From positions 62,001-126,000 of the forward strand of contig NZ_LAQO01000017.1 of NCBI RefSeq assembly GCF_000971975.1: DNA of 64,000 bases, written 5' to 3'. Shown in pieces: positions 35,724-44,424 of the stretch (its first letter is position 1; each line of letters starts with the position of its first letter). A program made the translations under genes and the position numbers. Under the pieces are notes generated by a model, which was not told the DNA's origin, made no database searches, and saw only the letters and a program-made list of their open reading frames with translations. The DNA is from Paenibacillus algorifonticola. Lineage in GTDB: Bacteria; Bacillota; Bacilli; Paenibacillales; Paenibacillaceae.

Positions 35724-37280
35724 TCACCTGCGTTTCTCCATATATTCGAGCGGGGTCATGCCCGTCACCTTGCGAAATACTTGACTAAAATACTGCCCAT
35801 TGCGGAAGCCGACCCGGTCGGCGATCTCATATACCTTGAGATTGCCCTCGTCCAGCAGTTGCTTGGCCTTCTCTATCCGGATTTCTGTGAGACGGTCGAG
35901 CGCTGTTTTGCCTGTCTCCAGCTTGAACAAGTGGCGAAAGTGGTCGCGCGAAATGCCGAGCTGCCTTGCAATCGTATCCGCATCGAGCTCGGGATCGCCG
36001 TAATGGCTCTCCATCTGCTCCAGCGCTTGGCGCACTTTGCGTGAAACTGCAGGCAGTCCGGCATCCGTTTTTGCAAGCGTATTCAACTCCGACAAAAACC
36101 AATCGCGGATGCCTGCAAGCGAGGTCCAATCGGCTGCCGTGCCGGGGCCAGCCGCCCAAGTCTCCGATAGAGATGGCAGCCCACAAGTGGAGCGACAGCG
36201 GTTCAACACGGTGACCAGCTGCCGACACAGGTCCGCGAATCCATTCGCATCCTTTGCCTCCAAAGCTAGCGTAAACAAGGTCGAAACCTCCCGTGCCGCT
36301 TCTTCATATTTTTTGTCCGACAGCAGTTCTTTCGTCTTCGTTAAGCCTTCTTCCCATTCCAAATGTACGGGGACCTTCTCTTCTTCACGCCGAAGCTCGT
36401 TCAATCGGAACAGATGACTAGGACCGTGGAACAGCGCCAGTGACAGCCGTTTCAAAGCTTCAGCGAGCTTGCCCGGAACGTCCGCCCGGTTTGGCAAGCC
36501 GTAGGCCATCGCCATGGATGTAGGGCGGCCCGTCAACTGTTCTATCGTTCGCCGTGCCTCGACCGCCTTTTCCTCGAGCAGCTCCCGCATCTTGCCCTCA
36601 CCCCTGCTGCTCTTATCCCCGTATATGAGCACAAAGCAACTGTCTAGAAAGCGGATAGCCGCCAAAAGGCTGGAATCCTCCACGCCCGGCCATTCCGGCG
36701 GCAATACGGGATTATCGGACACTACGCCGGGCAGCAGCGGCATAATCCGTGCAGGCTCAAGCACCAGCAGATGGAGCCGATCGAACGTTTCTCCTGCCTC
36801 AGCCGTCGCCGTCCTCCACTGCGCGTCCGACAGAGGCCTCCCGCCGAGCCAGTCAACGAGCAGTCTGCCGCGGTCATTTTTCCGGAGCCGCCTATCGCTC
36901 TCAATCTCTTCCCTTAAACCGCCAAGCTCTCGTTTGACCGCTTCCGCATCCATCTCATGCTTAATCCAATAGTTGGCTACGCCCAGCTTTAGCGCTTCCT
37001 TGGCGTACTCGAATTCCTTGTAGGAGGTGAGCAGCACGATTTTCAGCACCAGTCTCTCCGCCAGCAGCTCCTTGCTAAGCGCCAGCCCATCCTTGCCAGG
37101 CATGACGATATCCATAATGATCAAGTCCGGGCGGTGCTCCCGCGCCAATCTTACGACCTGCGATGGCTTGTTCGCCGTGCAGACGATCTCGTATCCGAGC
37201 TGCTGCCACGAAATTAGATTTTTCATATGCTCAATCGCCAGCACTTCATCATCCACGAGCATCACTTTAACCCAGTTCAT
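35724..37280 (-). CDS. YesN-type AraC-family response regulator
   Basis: The 518-residue protein has an N-terminal receiver (LVDDEV, aspartate in IIMDIVMPGKDG, lysine in YWIKHE as an unusual variant of the usual KP), a long middle region and a C-terminal AraC helix-turn-helix pair (~418-515: LDADTIARQLGISRDHFRHLFK, VGFRNGQYFSQVFRK in parts). It is followed seven bases later by the YesM kinase. In this family the pair activates the adjacent sugar transporter genes. The receiver has H instead of P after the conserved lysine. Confidence 0.93.
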   Translation of the reverse strand: MNWVKVMLVDDEVLAIEHMKNLISWQQLGYEIVCTANKPSQVVRLAREHRPDLIIMDIVMPGKDGLALSKELLAERLVLKIVLLTSYKEFEYAKEALKLGVANYWIKHEMDAEAVKRELGGLREEIESDRRLRKNDRGRLLVDWLGGRPLSDAQWRTATAEAGETFDRLHLLVLEPARIMPLLPGVVSDNPVLPPEWPGVEDSSLLAAIRFLDSCFVLIYGDKSSRGEGKMRELLEEKAVEARRTIEQLTGRPTSMAMAYGLPNRADVPGKLAEALKRLSLALFHGPSHLFRLNELRREEEKVPVHLEWEEGLTKTKELLSDKKYEEAAREVSTLFTLALEAKDANGFADLCRQLVTVLNRCRSTCGLPSLSETWAAGPGTAADWTSLAGIRDWFLSELNTLAKTDAGLPAVSRKVRQALEQMESHYGDPELDADTIARQLGISRDHFRHLFKLETGKTALDRLTEIRIEKAKQLLDEGNLKVYEIADRVGFRNGQYFSQVFRKVTGMTPLEYMEKRR

Positions 37281-37558
37281 CAGTTTCTTGCCTCCATATT
37301 CTTAATGCTTAAAATTTATCATTCTTTTGCGCCATGTATCTAAATACAACTGAGTCTTTCTCTTTCAAATTCTTTCTCTATGTAAAATAATTTCCTGTAT
37401 GCCTCATTTCATTCATGGAGGGCTCGTAAATGACAGATGATTTGAGAACCCAAAGGTGTTCTTAGAAATGGACTAACTTTCGCCAAGTATACGACGAAAA
37501 CCTGAATATTTGTATTTTTTATATGACCGATCCTCACTAGCGTTGCATAAAAACGCAG

Positions 37559-37727
37559 TCATTTAGAAAAGTGAATATTCAGTAAATTATTTTTCAGGGT
37601 GAAATGAAAAAGGGGGACAGCGAGTTCCTCCAGCGGCTCCACATGCGTATTGTTTTTCAGACGCGTCACGAACCAGATACCGTCCAGACTGTAGCGATCA
37701 AAGGCAGAATAGGCCGAATAAGACTTA
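37559..37727 (-). mobile_element. IS4-like transposase relic
   Basis: The minus strand translates as SYSAYSAFDRYSLDG and then IWFVTRLKNNTHVEPLEELAVP (in two parts). The FDRY...GIxFVTRLKxN pattern is typical of the DDE region of IS4-family transposases. Only about 50 residues remain, with no catalytic completeness or inverted repeats seen, so it is a fragment. It abuts the acetyltransferase remnant. Confidence 0.55.
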
Positions 37728-37733
37728 TTTGCA

Positions 37734-38096
37734 GTGTATCAGGTACTATATTCAGATGCTGATATCGAAATGTGGTACGACTGGAATTCCCGACTTAATG
37801 ATACTAAATTTACTGATCAATGTTTTTGGATTATGTACGATGATAACAGAATTGGCGGAGCAATTATCAACGATGGGATGTTTGGGGTTGAGATACCAAG
37901 AGTGAAGAAACCAGTTCTGATGGTGGCCCTCTTGAGCGTCCGGTTATTCTATTGGATCCAATATTGGTTGTCTCTAAGGCCTTGCCGCCTTTCCGGACCA
38001 CCTTATTTTTTTCTGTCACTACCATCTCCGACAAATAAACCAATGATACGTCTTATATTTTGTCGGCTAGCCGACTTTTTTTGTTTTAGACCATGA
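37734..38096 (+). pseudogene. Truncated GNAT-family acetyltransferase remnant
   Basis: The frame opens at GTG with SDADIEMWYDWNSRL, then FTDQCFWIMYDDNRIGGA, which resembles the start of GNAT acetyltransferases (beta strands followed by RIGG). After residue ~52 (IINDGMFG) the reading becomes unlike a GNAT protein and a different frame looks better, so a frameshift or deletion is likely. The acetyl-CoA binding motif is absent. It appears broken. Confidence 0.4.
38062..38082 (+). terminator. Rho-independent terminator
   Basis: GTCGG pairs with CCGAC across CTAG and seven T follow. It isolates the Crp/Fnr regulator gene from the debris upstream. Confidence 0.75.
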
Positions 38097-38163
38097 ATTA
38101 TAATTGTAAATACCGATAGGTAAACTTTGAATTCGCCAACAGCTAGAGAAGGGTGGAACGACG

Positions 38164-38844
38164 ATGGACCAAGAGGGTATGTCCTCCTATTGGGAAGGAA
38201 CTGTAACGGATAACGGTGAAGCCGAGCAACTCGCGTTAGCGAAGCTCTTCCAGGAATTTGGCTCTTCTCGTGGCATGAAGAAGAACTCCTTTATCTTCAG
38301 GAGCGAGGAAGAAAGTCAGGAGATCTATTTCGTCCAGGACGGACTGGTGAAGATCTCGCAGTTTGCGCAAGAGGGCCAGAGCATTACCTTGTTCCTGAGG
38401 CACAAGGGCGAGGTGTTCGGTGCGGCCGAGGTTCTGACGGGGCAGAAGAGACAACGCTATGCGCGATGCATCACGGACAGCTGGATTCTCTCGATTCCGA
38501 CTTCCCAATTCACCAGCTTGCTGAAGAGACATCCGAATGCCCTTTACGCGCTAACGGTGGTCAACGCCCGTCGTCTGCTGCAGACACAGCGTTACGTAGA
38601 GACGCTCATCTCACGGCCGGTTGCCTGGAGGCTGGCTCAGCTACTAATGCAGCTCGGAGTTCGTGTCGGGAAGGAGACGGTCGTCACGCTTTCGCTTACC
38701 CATGAGGAGATCTCCTATGTCATCGGCTGCAGCAGGCAGACGGTTACGGAGACATTGGGTCGATGGCGGGAGGAAGGCATCATTCGCTATGAGAAGAAAA
38801 TAGTTGTCATTCATGATACCAACGAGTTCCAACAGCACTTGTAA
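38164..38844 (+). CDS. Crp/Fnr-family transcriptional regulator
   Basis: The 226-residue regulator has a cyclic-nucleotide-binding-like domain (~25-140: IYFVQDGLVKISQFAQEGQ, GEVFGAAEVLTG) and a Crp-type helix-turn-helix (~170-215: LTHEEISYVIGCSRQTVTETL). It lacks the N-terminal cysteine cluster of Fnr, so no iron-sulfur cluster is expected, and the cyclic-nucleotide contact residues are not obviously kept. It ends two bases before the transporter block and probably regulates it. Confidence 0.88.
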   Translation: MDQEGMSSYWEGTVTDNGEAEQLALAKLFQEFGSSRGMKKNSFIFRSEEESQEIYFVQDGLVKISQFAQEGQSITLFLRHKGEVFGAAEVLTGQKRQRYARCITDSWILSIPTSQFTSLLKRHPNALYALTVVNARRLLQTQRYVETLISRPVAWRLAQLLMQLGVRVGKETVVTLSLTHEEISYVIGCSRQTVTETLGRWREEGIIRYEKKIVVIHDTNEFQQHL

Positions 38845-38873
38845 CGATGTGGAAAGCCATGGGGGGCGGGAGC

Positions 38874-39713
38874 ATGATTCGGGTAGAAGGAGTAGGTAAG
38901 ACGTTCGCGCAACGGGGTAGAGCGGGCTATACTGCGTTGGAAGACATTGACTTCGAGATAGGAAAGGGAGAGTTCGTCTCCATCCTCGGTCCTTCCGGCT
39001 GCGGCAAGTCCACACTGCTTAACTTGGTAGCAGGTCTGGAGCGGGCGGATCACGGCCGAGTAGAAGCGAATGGCAAGGAAGTCACGGCCCCAGGGCCTGA
39101 TCGAATCGTCGTATTCCAAGACCATGCACTGTATCCTTGGCTTACCGTGCTGGAGAACGTCGCATTCGGTCTCAAGCAAAAGGGAATCAAAAAGAAGGAG
39201 CGCCGCGAGCGAGCCATGGAGCAGATCCGGGCTGTCCATTTGGGGAAGTTTGCGGACCGCTATCCCCACGAGCTGTCGGGCGGGATGAAGCAAAGGGTGG
39301 CGATAGCGCGGGCGCTCGTCATGGACCCGGAGATTCTGCTCATGGATGAGCCGTTCGCTGCACTGGACGAACAGACTAGGCTGCTGCTGCATAAGGAATT
39401 GGAGCAAATATGGCTGAACACGCGGAAGACCATTCTGTTCATCACGCATAACATTCGGGAGGCGGTCATACTGTCGGACAGAGTGCTCGTCATGTCTACC
39501 CGGCCGGGAAAGATTAAGAAGGAGTTCCGCGTACAGGCGGCACGGCCGCGGGAGCCTGGCGATTCTCTTCTGCACCATATCGAAAGTCAGATTATGGATA
39601 CGTTGGCCGCTGAACTGGAGAAGGTGGCGAAGGAGGAATATGGCAATGACTACACTCTGGAGAAAAGCCCTCTTTCTCATTCTACTGCTAATAATCTGGG
39701 AGACGGCATATAG
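38874..39713 (+). CDS. ABC transporter ATP-binding protein (SsuB/TauB/NrtD type)
   Basis: The 279-residue ATPase has Walker A GPSGCGKST, Q-loop FQDHALYPW, signature LSGGMKQR, Walker B ILLMDEPFAALD and H-loop THN. The set is typical of nitrate/sulfonate/taurine importers. The ATG at 38874 is preferred (GGGGGGCGGG just upstream) over the in-frame ATG at 38847. Its 3' end overlaps the permease gene by about 70 bases, an unusually long overlap. Confidence 0.92.
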   Translation: MIRVEGVGKTFAQRGRAGYTALEDIDFEIGKGEFVSILGPSGCGKSTLLNLVAGLERADHGRVEANGKEVTAPGPDRIVVFQDHALYPWLTVLENVAFGLKQKGIKKKERRERAMEQIRAVHLGKFADRYPHELSGGMKQRVAIARALVMDPEILLMDEPFAALDEQTRLLLHKELEQIWLNTRKTILFITHNIREAVILSDRVLVMSTRPGKIKKEFRVQAARPREPGDSLLHHIESQIMDTLAAELEKVAKEEYGNDYTLEKSPLSHSTANNLGDGI

Positions 39714-40410
39714 GACGATGCATTGGGGCTGGCGCTTTCCATCGGCGCTTCAGACGGTGCAGACATTCTACGATGGGATGGCAAATGGGCAACTACTCGA
39801 AGCGACGCTCAGCAGCTTGAGGCGAATCCTCATCGCGTTCGTCCTCTCGTGCGGCATCGGCATGACACTCGGCGTCTTGTTCGCTCGGAGCCGGCTGCTG
39901 GACGAGACGTTCGGATTTGTCGTCGTCGCTCTGCAGACGGTGCCGAGCATCGCTTGGTTACCTTTCGCTATCATATGGTTCGGGCTGAACGACTTCGCCG
40001 TAGTGTTCATCACGACGATTGGGGCGACGTGGACGATGACGATTGCGAGTCGGAGTGGGATCAAGAACATTCCTCCAATCTATCTGAAGTCGGCGCAGAT
40101 GTTTGGAACAGGCCGCGGGTTCCGACTCTTTTACCAAGTGATGATCCCCGCAGCCATACCACAGCTCATTACGGGCATGCGCATGGCCTGGGCGTTCGCC
40201 TGGCGGGCACTCGTCTCCGGTGAGCTCATTGCGCGCGGCATCGGTTTGGGGCAGCTGTTGGAGGAGGGGCGAAGCCTCGGCGACACCTCTCTTATGCTCT
40301 GCATCGTACTCGTGATCGCGATTCTCGGTACGATCTCCGACCACCTCGTCTTCAAGCGCATAGAGGAGCGGATCTGGACCCAGTACGGTCTGAATGCTGC
40401 CAAAACGTAA
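39646..40410 (+). CDS. ABC transporter permease (SsuC/TauC type)
   Basis: The 254-residue permease has about six hydrophobic segments and the coupling loop LKSAQMFGTGRGFRLFYQV. It matches the SsuC/TauC/NrtB family. AGGAGG at 39631-39636 serves ATG 39640 at three bases or ATG 39646 at nine, so the latter is chosen. It lies between the ATPase and binding-protein genes. Confidence 0.9.
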   Translation: MTTLWRKALFLILLLIIWETAYRTMHWGWRFPSALQTVQTFYDGMANGQLLEATLSSLRRILIAFVLSCGIGMTLGVLFARSRLLDETFGFVVVALQTVPSIAWLPFAIIWFGLNDFAVVFITTIGATWTMTIASRSGIKNIPPIYLKSAQMFGTGRGFRLFYQVMIPAAIPQLITGMRMAWAFAWRALVSGELIARGIGLGQLLEEGRSLGDTSLMLCIVLVIAILGTISDHLVFKRIEERIWTQYGLNAAKT

Positions 40411-40437
40411 GCTTAACTAGGAAAAGGGGAATGATGC

Positions 40438-41484
40438 ATGTTTAGAAAAGTGGCTTATTCGAGTCTTATGATCGTCTTGATTCTGACTCTGCTTTCCGGC
40501 TGCGGGACCTCTGGTTCGGGGAGTAACGGAAGCTCCAAGTCGGTCGACCCAATTACGGTGAGGATCGGCTTGCTCAAGAACGTGACCCATGCTCCGGCCT
40601 TCGTAGCGATCAAGAAGGGCTATCTGCAAGACCGTCTTGGCGCTAATGTGAAGTTCGAAGTACAGGGCTTTAACAACGGCTCCGACTTCTCGACTGCAAT
40701 GGCGACAGGCCAGATCGACATCGGCTACGTCGGGCCAAGCCCGATAATCAACCAATATATAAGGAGCAAGAACATCAAGATTCTGTCAGGAGCGAACAAC
40801 GGCGGCGCCGTGCTAGTGACGAGGAAGGGCTCCGGCGTGACGAGCGTCAAGGACTTGGCGGGCAAGCTGGTCGCCATCCCGACAAAGGGGAGCACGAACG
40901 AGATCTCTCTGCGTCTGCTTCTTCAGGAGCAGGGCCTGAAGGTGTCGACGGACAAGAGCGGGGTTCAGCTTATTGCGATGGCTCCGGCGGATACGCTGAC
41001 GGCCATGAAGCAAGGCCAGGTAGACGCGGCGCTATTGCCGGAGCCATGGGGGACGCAGATCGCGAACGAAGGCATCGGTAATATCGCCGTCGAGTGGGAT
41101 CAGATTCCGCCGAACAAGGGGAATTATCCACTTACGATTATCGTAACTAGCGACGACTTCCTGAAGGAACATCGGAATTTGGCCAAATCCGTTCTTCTGG
41201 CCAACGAGGACGCAATCAAGTTTATCAAGGATAGTCCAGGCGACACGTATTCTCTCGTTAGCGACGAGTTGAAGGAACTGACGGGCAAGGGCTTGGAAGC
41301 CGAATTGATCAAGGCCACACTGTCTCATCTAAATCTGACGATGAACATCGACCAAGATTCCTTGAAGATAATGGCGCAGGTAGCGGTCGATGCCGGCTAT
41401 ATCAAGGGAGTAGGAGCAGATGGCTTGGATCTGGCAGGCTTGTACGATCTGTCGCTGCTGAAGGAGACGCAGGAAGGCAAATAA
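40438..41484 (+). CDS. ABC transporter substrate-binding lipoprotein (SsuA/TauA type)
   Basis: The 348-residue protein has a lipobox LLSGCGT, a Gly/Ser linker and a type II binding fold of the SsuA/NrtA family (IGLLKNVTHAPAFVAIKKGY, GQIDIGYVGPSPIINQY, VDAALLPEPWG). Such proteins bind alkanesulfonates, taurine, sulfate esters, nitrate or thiamine precursors; the ligand cannot be fixed from sequence. AAAGGGGAATG lies at the start. Confidence 0.92.
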   Translation: MFRKVAYSSLMIVLILTLLSGCGTSGSGSNGSSKSVDPITVRIGLLKNVTHAPAFVAIKKGYLQDRLGANVKFEVQGFNNGSDFSTAMATGQIDIGYVGPSPIINQYIRSKNIKILSGANNGGAVLVTRKGSGVTSVKDLAGKLVAIPTKGSTNEISLRLLLQEQGLKVSTDKSGVQLIAMAPADTLTAMKQGQVDAALLPEPWGTQIANEGIGNIAVEWDQIPPNKGNYPLTIIVTSDDFLKEHRNLAKSVLLANEDAIKFIKDSPGDTYSLVSDELKELTGKGLEAELIKATLSHLNLTMNIDQDSLKIMAQVAVDAGYIKGVGADGLDLAGLYDLSLLKETQEGK

Positions 41485-41509
41485 AACGAAGATGAGAGGG
41501 CTGACAGCA

Positions 41510-42430
41510 ATGTATATCCAGCCACAAATGAATTTGAGGCCAGACTACCACCCAGATCTGACCGTCGTTCTGCTCGGGACGGGTTCTCCCCGTGCCTTCT
41601 ATGGTCGAGCGAAGCCCGGAGCCGCGGTGCTCGCGGGAGACAAGACGTTCCTCGTTGATTGCGGGGGCTCTACGGTGGACCAACTAATCAAAGCGGGCAT
41701 CATGCCTCAACGGATATCCGATGTCCTGTTCACCCATCACCATTACGATCATAACGGAGGATTCTTCGACGTGTTCATCACGAGTTGGCGCACGCATATT
41801 ACCGCAGAACGTGTCTTCGAAGGTCGTTCAGTGCCCATGCAAGTGTACGGACCAGAGACGACGAAGGAGATCATCGGCAAAATGCGGGAGTCCTTCGAGT
41901 TCGACGTCAAGCTCCGAATCAGCTATAATCTGTCGGATGAAGCGGGCTCGCTAATCGAGTATACGGAATGCAACGAGGGTGTTGTCTACGACAAGGACGG
42001 CATCCGAATTACGGCCTTCGAAGTGGACCATCGCCCTGTCTATCCTGCTATCGCTTACAAGTTCGAGTATAACGGCAAGACGGTCGTTATATCAGGCGAT
42101 ACGATTCCGGTGGCCAATACGGAGAAACAAGCGACCGGGGCAGATCTGCTCGTTCACGAAGCGTACAACAAGTCGTGGCTTGACGCCCTGACCGCGCAAT
42201 ATCCGAAGCACGAGAAGGCGCTGTCAAACCCCGCGAAGTATCATACGACGACGCTGGAAGCGGCTGCAATCGCGCAACGGGCGGGAGTCAAGCATCTCGT
42301 GCTCACGCATCACATTCCCGCGCCAGCGGCGAATCTAAAGGCCGAGCAAGCGTATATCGAGGGGATGGCTGGCATTTACGCTGGCCCGATCACAGTAGGT
42401 CGCGACTTGATGGTCTTCGAATTAAAGTAG
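41510..42430 (+). CDS. Metallo-beta-lactamase-fold hydrolase
   Basis: The 306-residue protein has the metal-binding motif THHHYDHNGG, an aspartate in ISGDTIPVAN and the late histidine LTHHIPAP, as in the RNase Z-like/arylsulfatase branch of the fold. No signal peptide is seen, so it is cytoplasmic. GAGAGGG lies nine bases before ATG 41510; ATG 41492 is less likely. It is the last gene of the transporter block. If the transporter imports a sulfonate or sulfate ester, this enzyme may cleave it; that is inference. Confidence 0.85.
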   Translation: MYIQPQMNLRPDYHPDLTVVLLGTGSPRAFYGRAKPGAAVLAGDKTFLVDCGGSTVDQLIKAGIMPQRISDVLFTHHHYDHNGGFFDVFITSWRTHITAERVFEGRSVPMQVYGPETTKEIIGKMRESFEFDVKLRISYNLSDEAGSLIEYTECNEGVVYDKDGIRITAFEVDHRPVYPAIAYKFEYNGKTVVISGDTIPVANTEKQATGADLLVHEAYNKSWLDALTAQYPKHEKALSNPAKYHTTTLEAAAIAQRAGVKHLVLTHHIPAPAANLKAEQAYIEGMAGIYAGPITVGRDLMVFELK

Positions 42431-42436
42431 CGGACA

Positions 42437-42470
42437 AAGGGCACCCGGCAGGGTGCCCTTCTATCTTGTT
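42437..42470 (+). terminator. Terminator of the transporter-hydrolase operon
   Basis: AAGGGCACCC pairs with GGGTGCCCTT around GGCA, seven bases after the hydrolase stop. The following sequence is moderately T-rich. Confidence 0.75.
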
Positions 42471-42583
42471 TTAGATGACATACATGTCAAGAAGTATAAA
42501 CGGACGATGTATCTGAAGATTGAAGATTTAAAGAAAGTCGGACTTATTGAATCTGATTAAGTCATTTCATTTCATTAACTATT

Positions 42584-42612
42584 AGGGCGCTGATTTAGGC
42601 GTCCTTTTTTTT
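42584..42612 (+). terminator. Rho-independent terminator after the gene-tail fragment
   Basis: AGGGCGC pairs with GCGTCCT (one G-U) across eight bases and a long T-run follows. A real terminator after the fragment supports the idea that the fragment was once a gene end. Confidence 0.75.
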
Positions 42613-42810
42613 AATGCAATCGGAGTCATGATGGTTTTATTCTTTCAAGCTTGAAATATCTGTGTTGCCATTCGCAAGGCAGGTTGAAACGGCGTATTTG
42701 AAAGGAATGTGCTATCATAAAAAGGGATATTATGAAAATAAGTAATGTGCAGGCAAGCAAGCTGGAATGCAACGGAACGCAATAACTTTCAGAAGGCAGG
42801 ATTTGTTTAA

Positions 42811-44361
42811 ATGACCACTAATCAAACACAACGCTATCGCTTCAGTGAAGCTCCTATATGGCATATTCAAAGGGAATATTTCGAAGAAGAAGGAATGAAG
42901 GCTTGGAACAATGATCAAGTTCCTCAATATATAACGAGTAATCCGATGATTGCTGCCGCCTATGCCGAAATGATATTTGGGCTGCTTCAAGATCGGGCAA
43001 ATATGGGGAAAAGCTCAGAGCCTGTGTTTATTGTAGAGCTAGGGGCTGGAGCAGGCCGTCTCGCCTATCATGTGCTGCATGAGCTATGCCAGTTGAGAGA
43101 CTATGCGGGGATAGTACTCCCCCCTTTCCGCTATATTATGACCGATTTGGCCATGAAAAATGTTCTGGCCTGGCAGGAGCATCCTGCCCTGCAAGCTTTT
43201 ATCGCCGAGGGACTGCTAGATTTTGCACGATTTGATGCGGTTCATGATACGGCGCTAAGCCTCGTCGTGTCAGGCACAACCATTAGAGAGCAAGACTTAG
43301 AGCAGCCATTAATCATTGTCGCCAATTATTTTTTTGACAGCATTCCACAAGAGCTGATTTATGTAGGCGACGGCCAGATATATGAAGCGGATGTTTTTGT
43401 CGAATATCCTGACAATAGGGATGCTCTTAAACCAGCCGAACTATTAGATCAAATCGCTTTGCATTATGAGCACAGGCGGGCACCCGAGTATGAGCAAGAC
43501 GACTATCCTTACCGTGATGTCATCGCCGTATATCAGGACCAGCTGGAAGATTCGCATATTTTATTTCCTTCCGCTGGCTTAACCTGCTTGGAGCGATTGA
43601 ATCAGTTATCTCAGGCAGGCTTCCTATTGATAACCGCTGACAAAGGCGACCACCTGCCGGGTAATTGGAAATTTGCCGAGCCGCCAGAGCTGTTCCTGCA
43701 TGGCAGCTTTTCATTAACCGCCAACTACCATGCGATACAGCATGTGTTTGAACAAAGAGGAGCCCAAGCGTTATTTCCCCCGCATCATTATAAAAATATA
43801 AATGTTGGCTGCATTCTCCATATGGATCAGCCGCTGGCGTACTCTAATACCAGATTAGCCTACCGCCGATTTATTGAACGTTTTGGTCCGGACGAGTTTT
43901 TCAGCATGAAAATGTGGGTTGACCGCAATCTCGCCAGCATGGAGCTGCAACCATTATTGAGCTTTTGGCGTTTGGGTGGATATGATGCGGAGTTTTTCAT
44001 TCAGAGCACGAAGCAAATAGCCAGCCTGCTGCCGGATGCAAATGATGAAGAAATGCAGGATCTTCTAAGAGGCATCCAGCTGATGTGGTCGTCGTACTAT
44101 GTCATGGAGCAGCGTTATGACTTGGCACTGGATGCTGGCTTGCTGCTGTTTGAAATGGAAATGTACGAAGAATCCAAGCATTTTCTAGAAATATCGGTGC
44201 AGCAAGAACAAGATGAGATTGTTTCGTCCGTGTTTTATTGTCTCGCTATTAGCTGTTTTGAGCTAGAGTTGGACGAGCAGGCATTGGGCTATATTCAGCA
44301 ATTTTTGGAGCTTGAGCCTGATCATGAAGAGGCTTTGGCGTTGTTAAGCCGATTTGAATAG
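42811..44361 (+). CDS. SAM-dependent methyltransferase-like protein with TPR tail
   Basis: The 516-residue cytoplasmic protein has a Rossmann-type methyltransferase core at about residues 45-330: motif I VELGAGAGRLAYHVL, then YIMTDLAMKN and LIIVANYFFDSIPQELI. The layout recalls the MidA/NDUFAF7-like (SAM-MT) branch. The last 110 residues (ALDAGLLLFEMEMYEESKHF, DEQALGYIQQFLELEPDHEE in parts) form at least two TPR-like helical repeats. Target unknown. AGGCAGG lies upstream of the ATG. It stands alone before the VanR/VanS-like pair. Confidence 0.8.
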   Translation: MTTNQTQRYRFSEAPIWHIQREYFEEEGMKAWNNDQVPQYITSNPMIAAAYAEMIFGLLQDRANMGKSSEPVFIVELGAGAGRLAYHVLHELCQLRDYAGIVLPPFRYIMTDLAMKNVLAWQEHPALQAFIAEGLLDFARFDAVHDTALSLVVSGTTIREQDLEQPLIIVANYFFDSIPQELIYVGDGQIYEADVFVEYPDNRDALKPAELLDQIALHYEHRRAPEYEQDDYPYRDVIAVYQDQLEDSHILFPSAGLTCLERLNQLSQAGFLLITADKGDHLPGNWKFAEPPELFLHGSFSLTANYHAIQHVFEQRGAQALFPPHHYKNINVGCILHMDQPLAYSNTRLAYRRFIERFGPDEFFSMKMWVDRNLASMELQPLLSFWRLGGYDAEFFIQSTKQIASLLPDANDEEMQDLLRGIQLMWSSYYVMEQRYDLALDAGLLLFEMEMYEESKHFLEISVQQEQDEIVSSVFYCLAISCFELELDEQALGYIQQFLELEPDHEEALALLSRFE

Positions 44362-44424
44362 AAGGCATATGGCTTAACTTGTTGATCATTACTTTTAGGC
44401 ATGACAGTTAGGGGTGACTGGGAT

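Larger units (their letters stand above)
37281..38163. other. Gene-poor region with mobile-element and gene debris
   Basis: From 37281 to about 37558 nothing is recognised. Next come an IS4-like relic (37559-37727, minus), the N-terminal remnant of a GNAT acetyltransferase (from 37734) and a terminator (38062-38082). A second frame at about 37923-38037 (PVILLDPILVVSKALPPF) also reads protein-like, which suggests a frameshift in the debris. The region is the left border of the GC-richer block. Confidence 0.5.
42431..42810. other. Intergenic region with two terminators and a gene-tail fragment
   Basis: A terminator at 42437-42470 ends the hydrolase operon. From about 42467 to 42560 one frame reads LDDIHVKKYKRTMYLKIED, then LKKVGLIESD and a stop, which looks like the tail of a lost gene. 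A terminator at 42584-42612 follows it. The rest is the leader of the methyltransferase gene; no other gene is seen. Confidence 0.45.

Noticed and set aside
35827..36972. Several overlapping open frames on both strands within the YesN-like gene
   Set aside because: GC-rich coding sequence often leaves other frames open; only the minus-strand frame has receiver and AraC motifs.
38811..39680. 289-codon antisense open frame opposite the ABC ATPase
   Set aside because: It is the reverse complement of a well-supported ATPase gene in GC-rich sequence; no recognisable domain.
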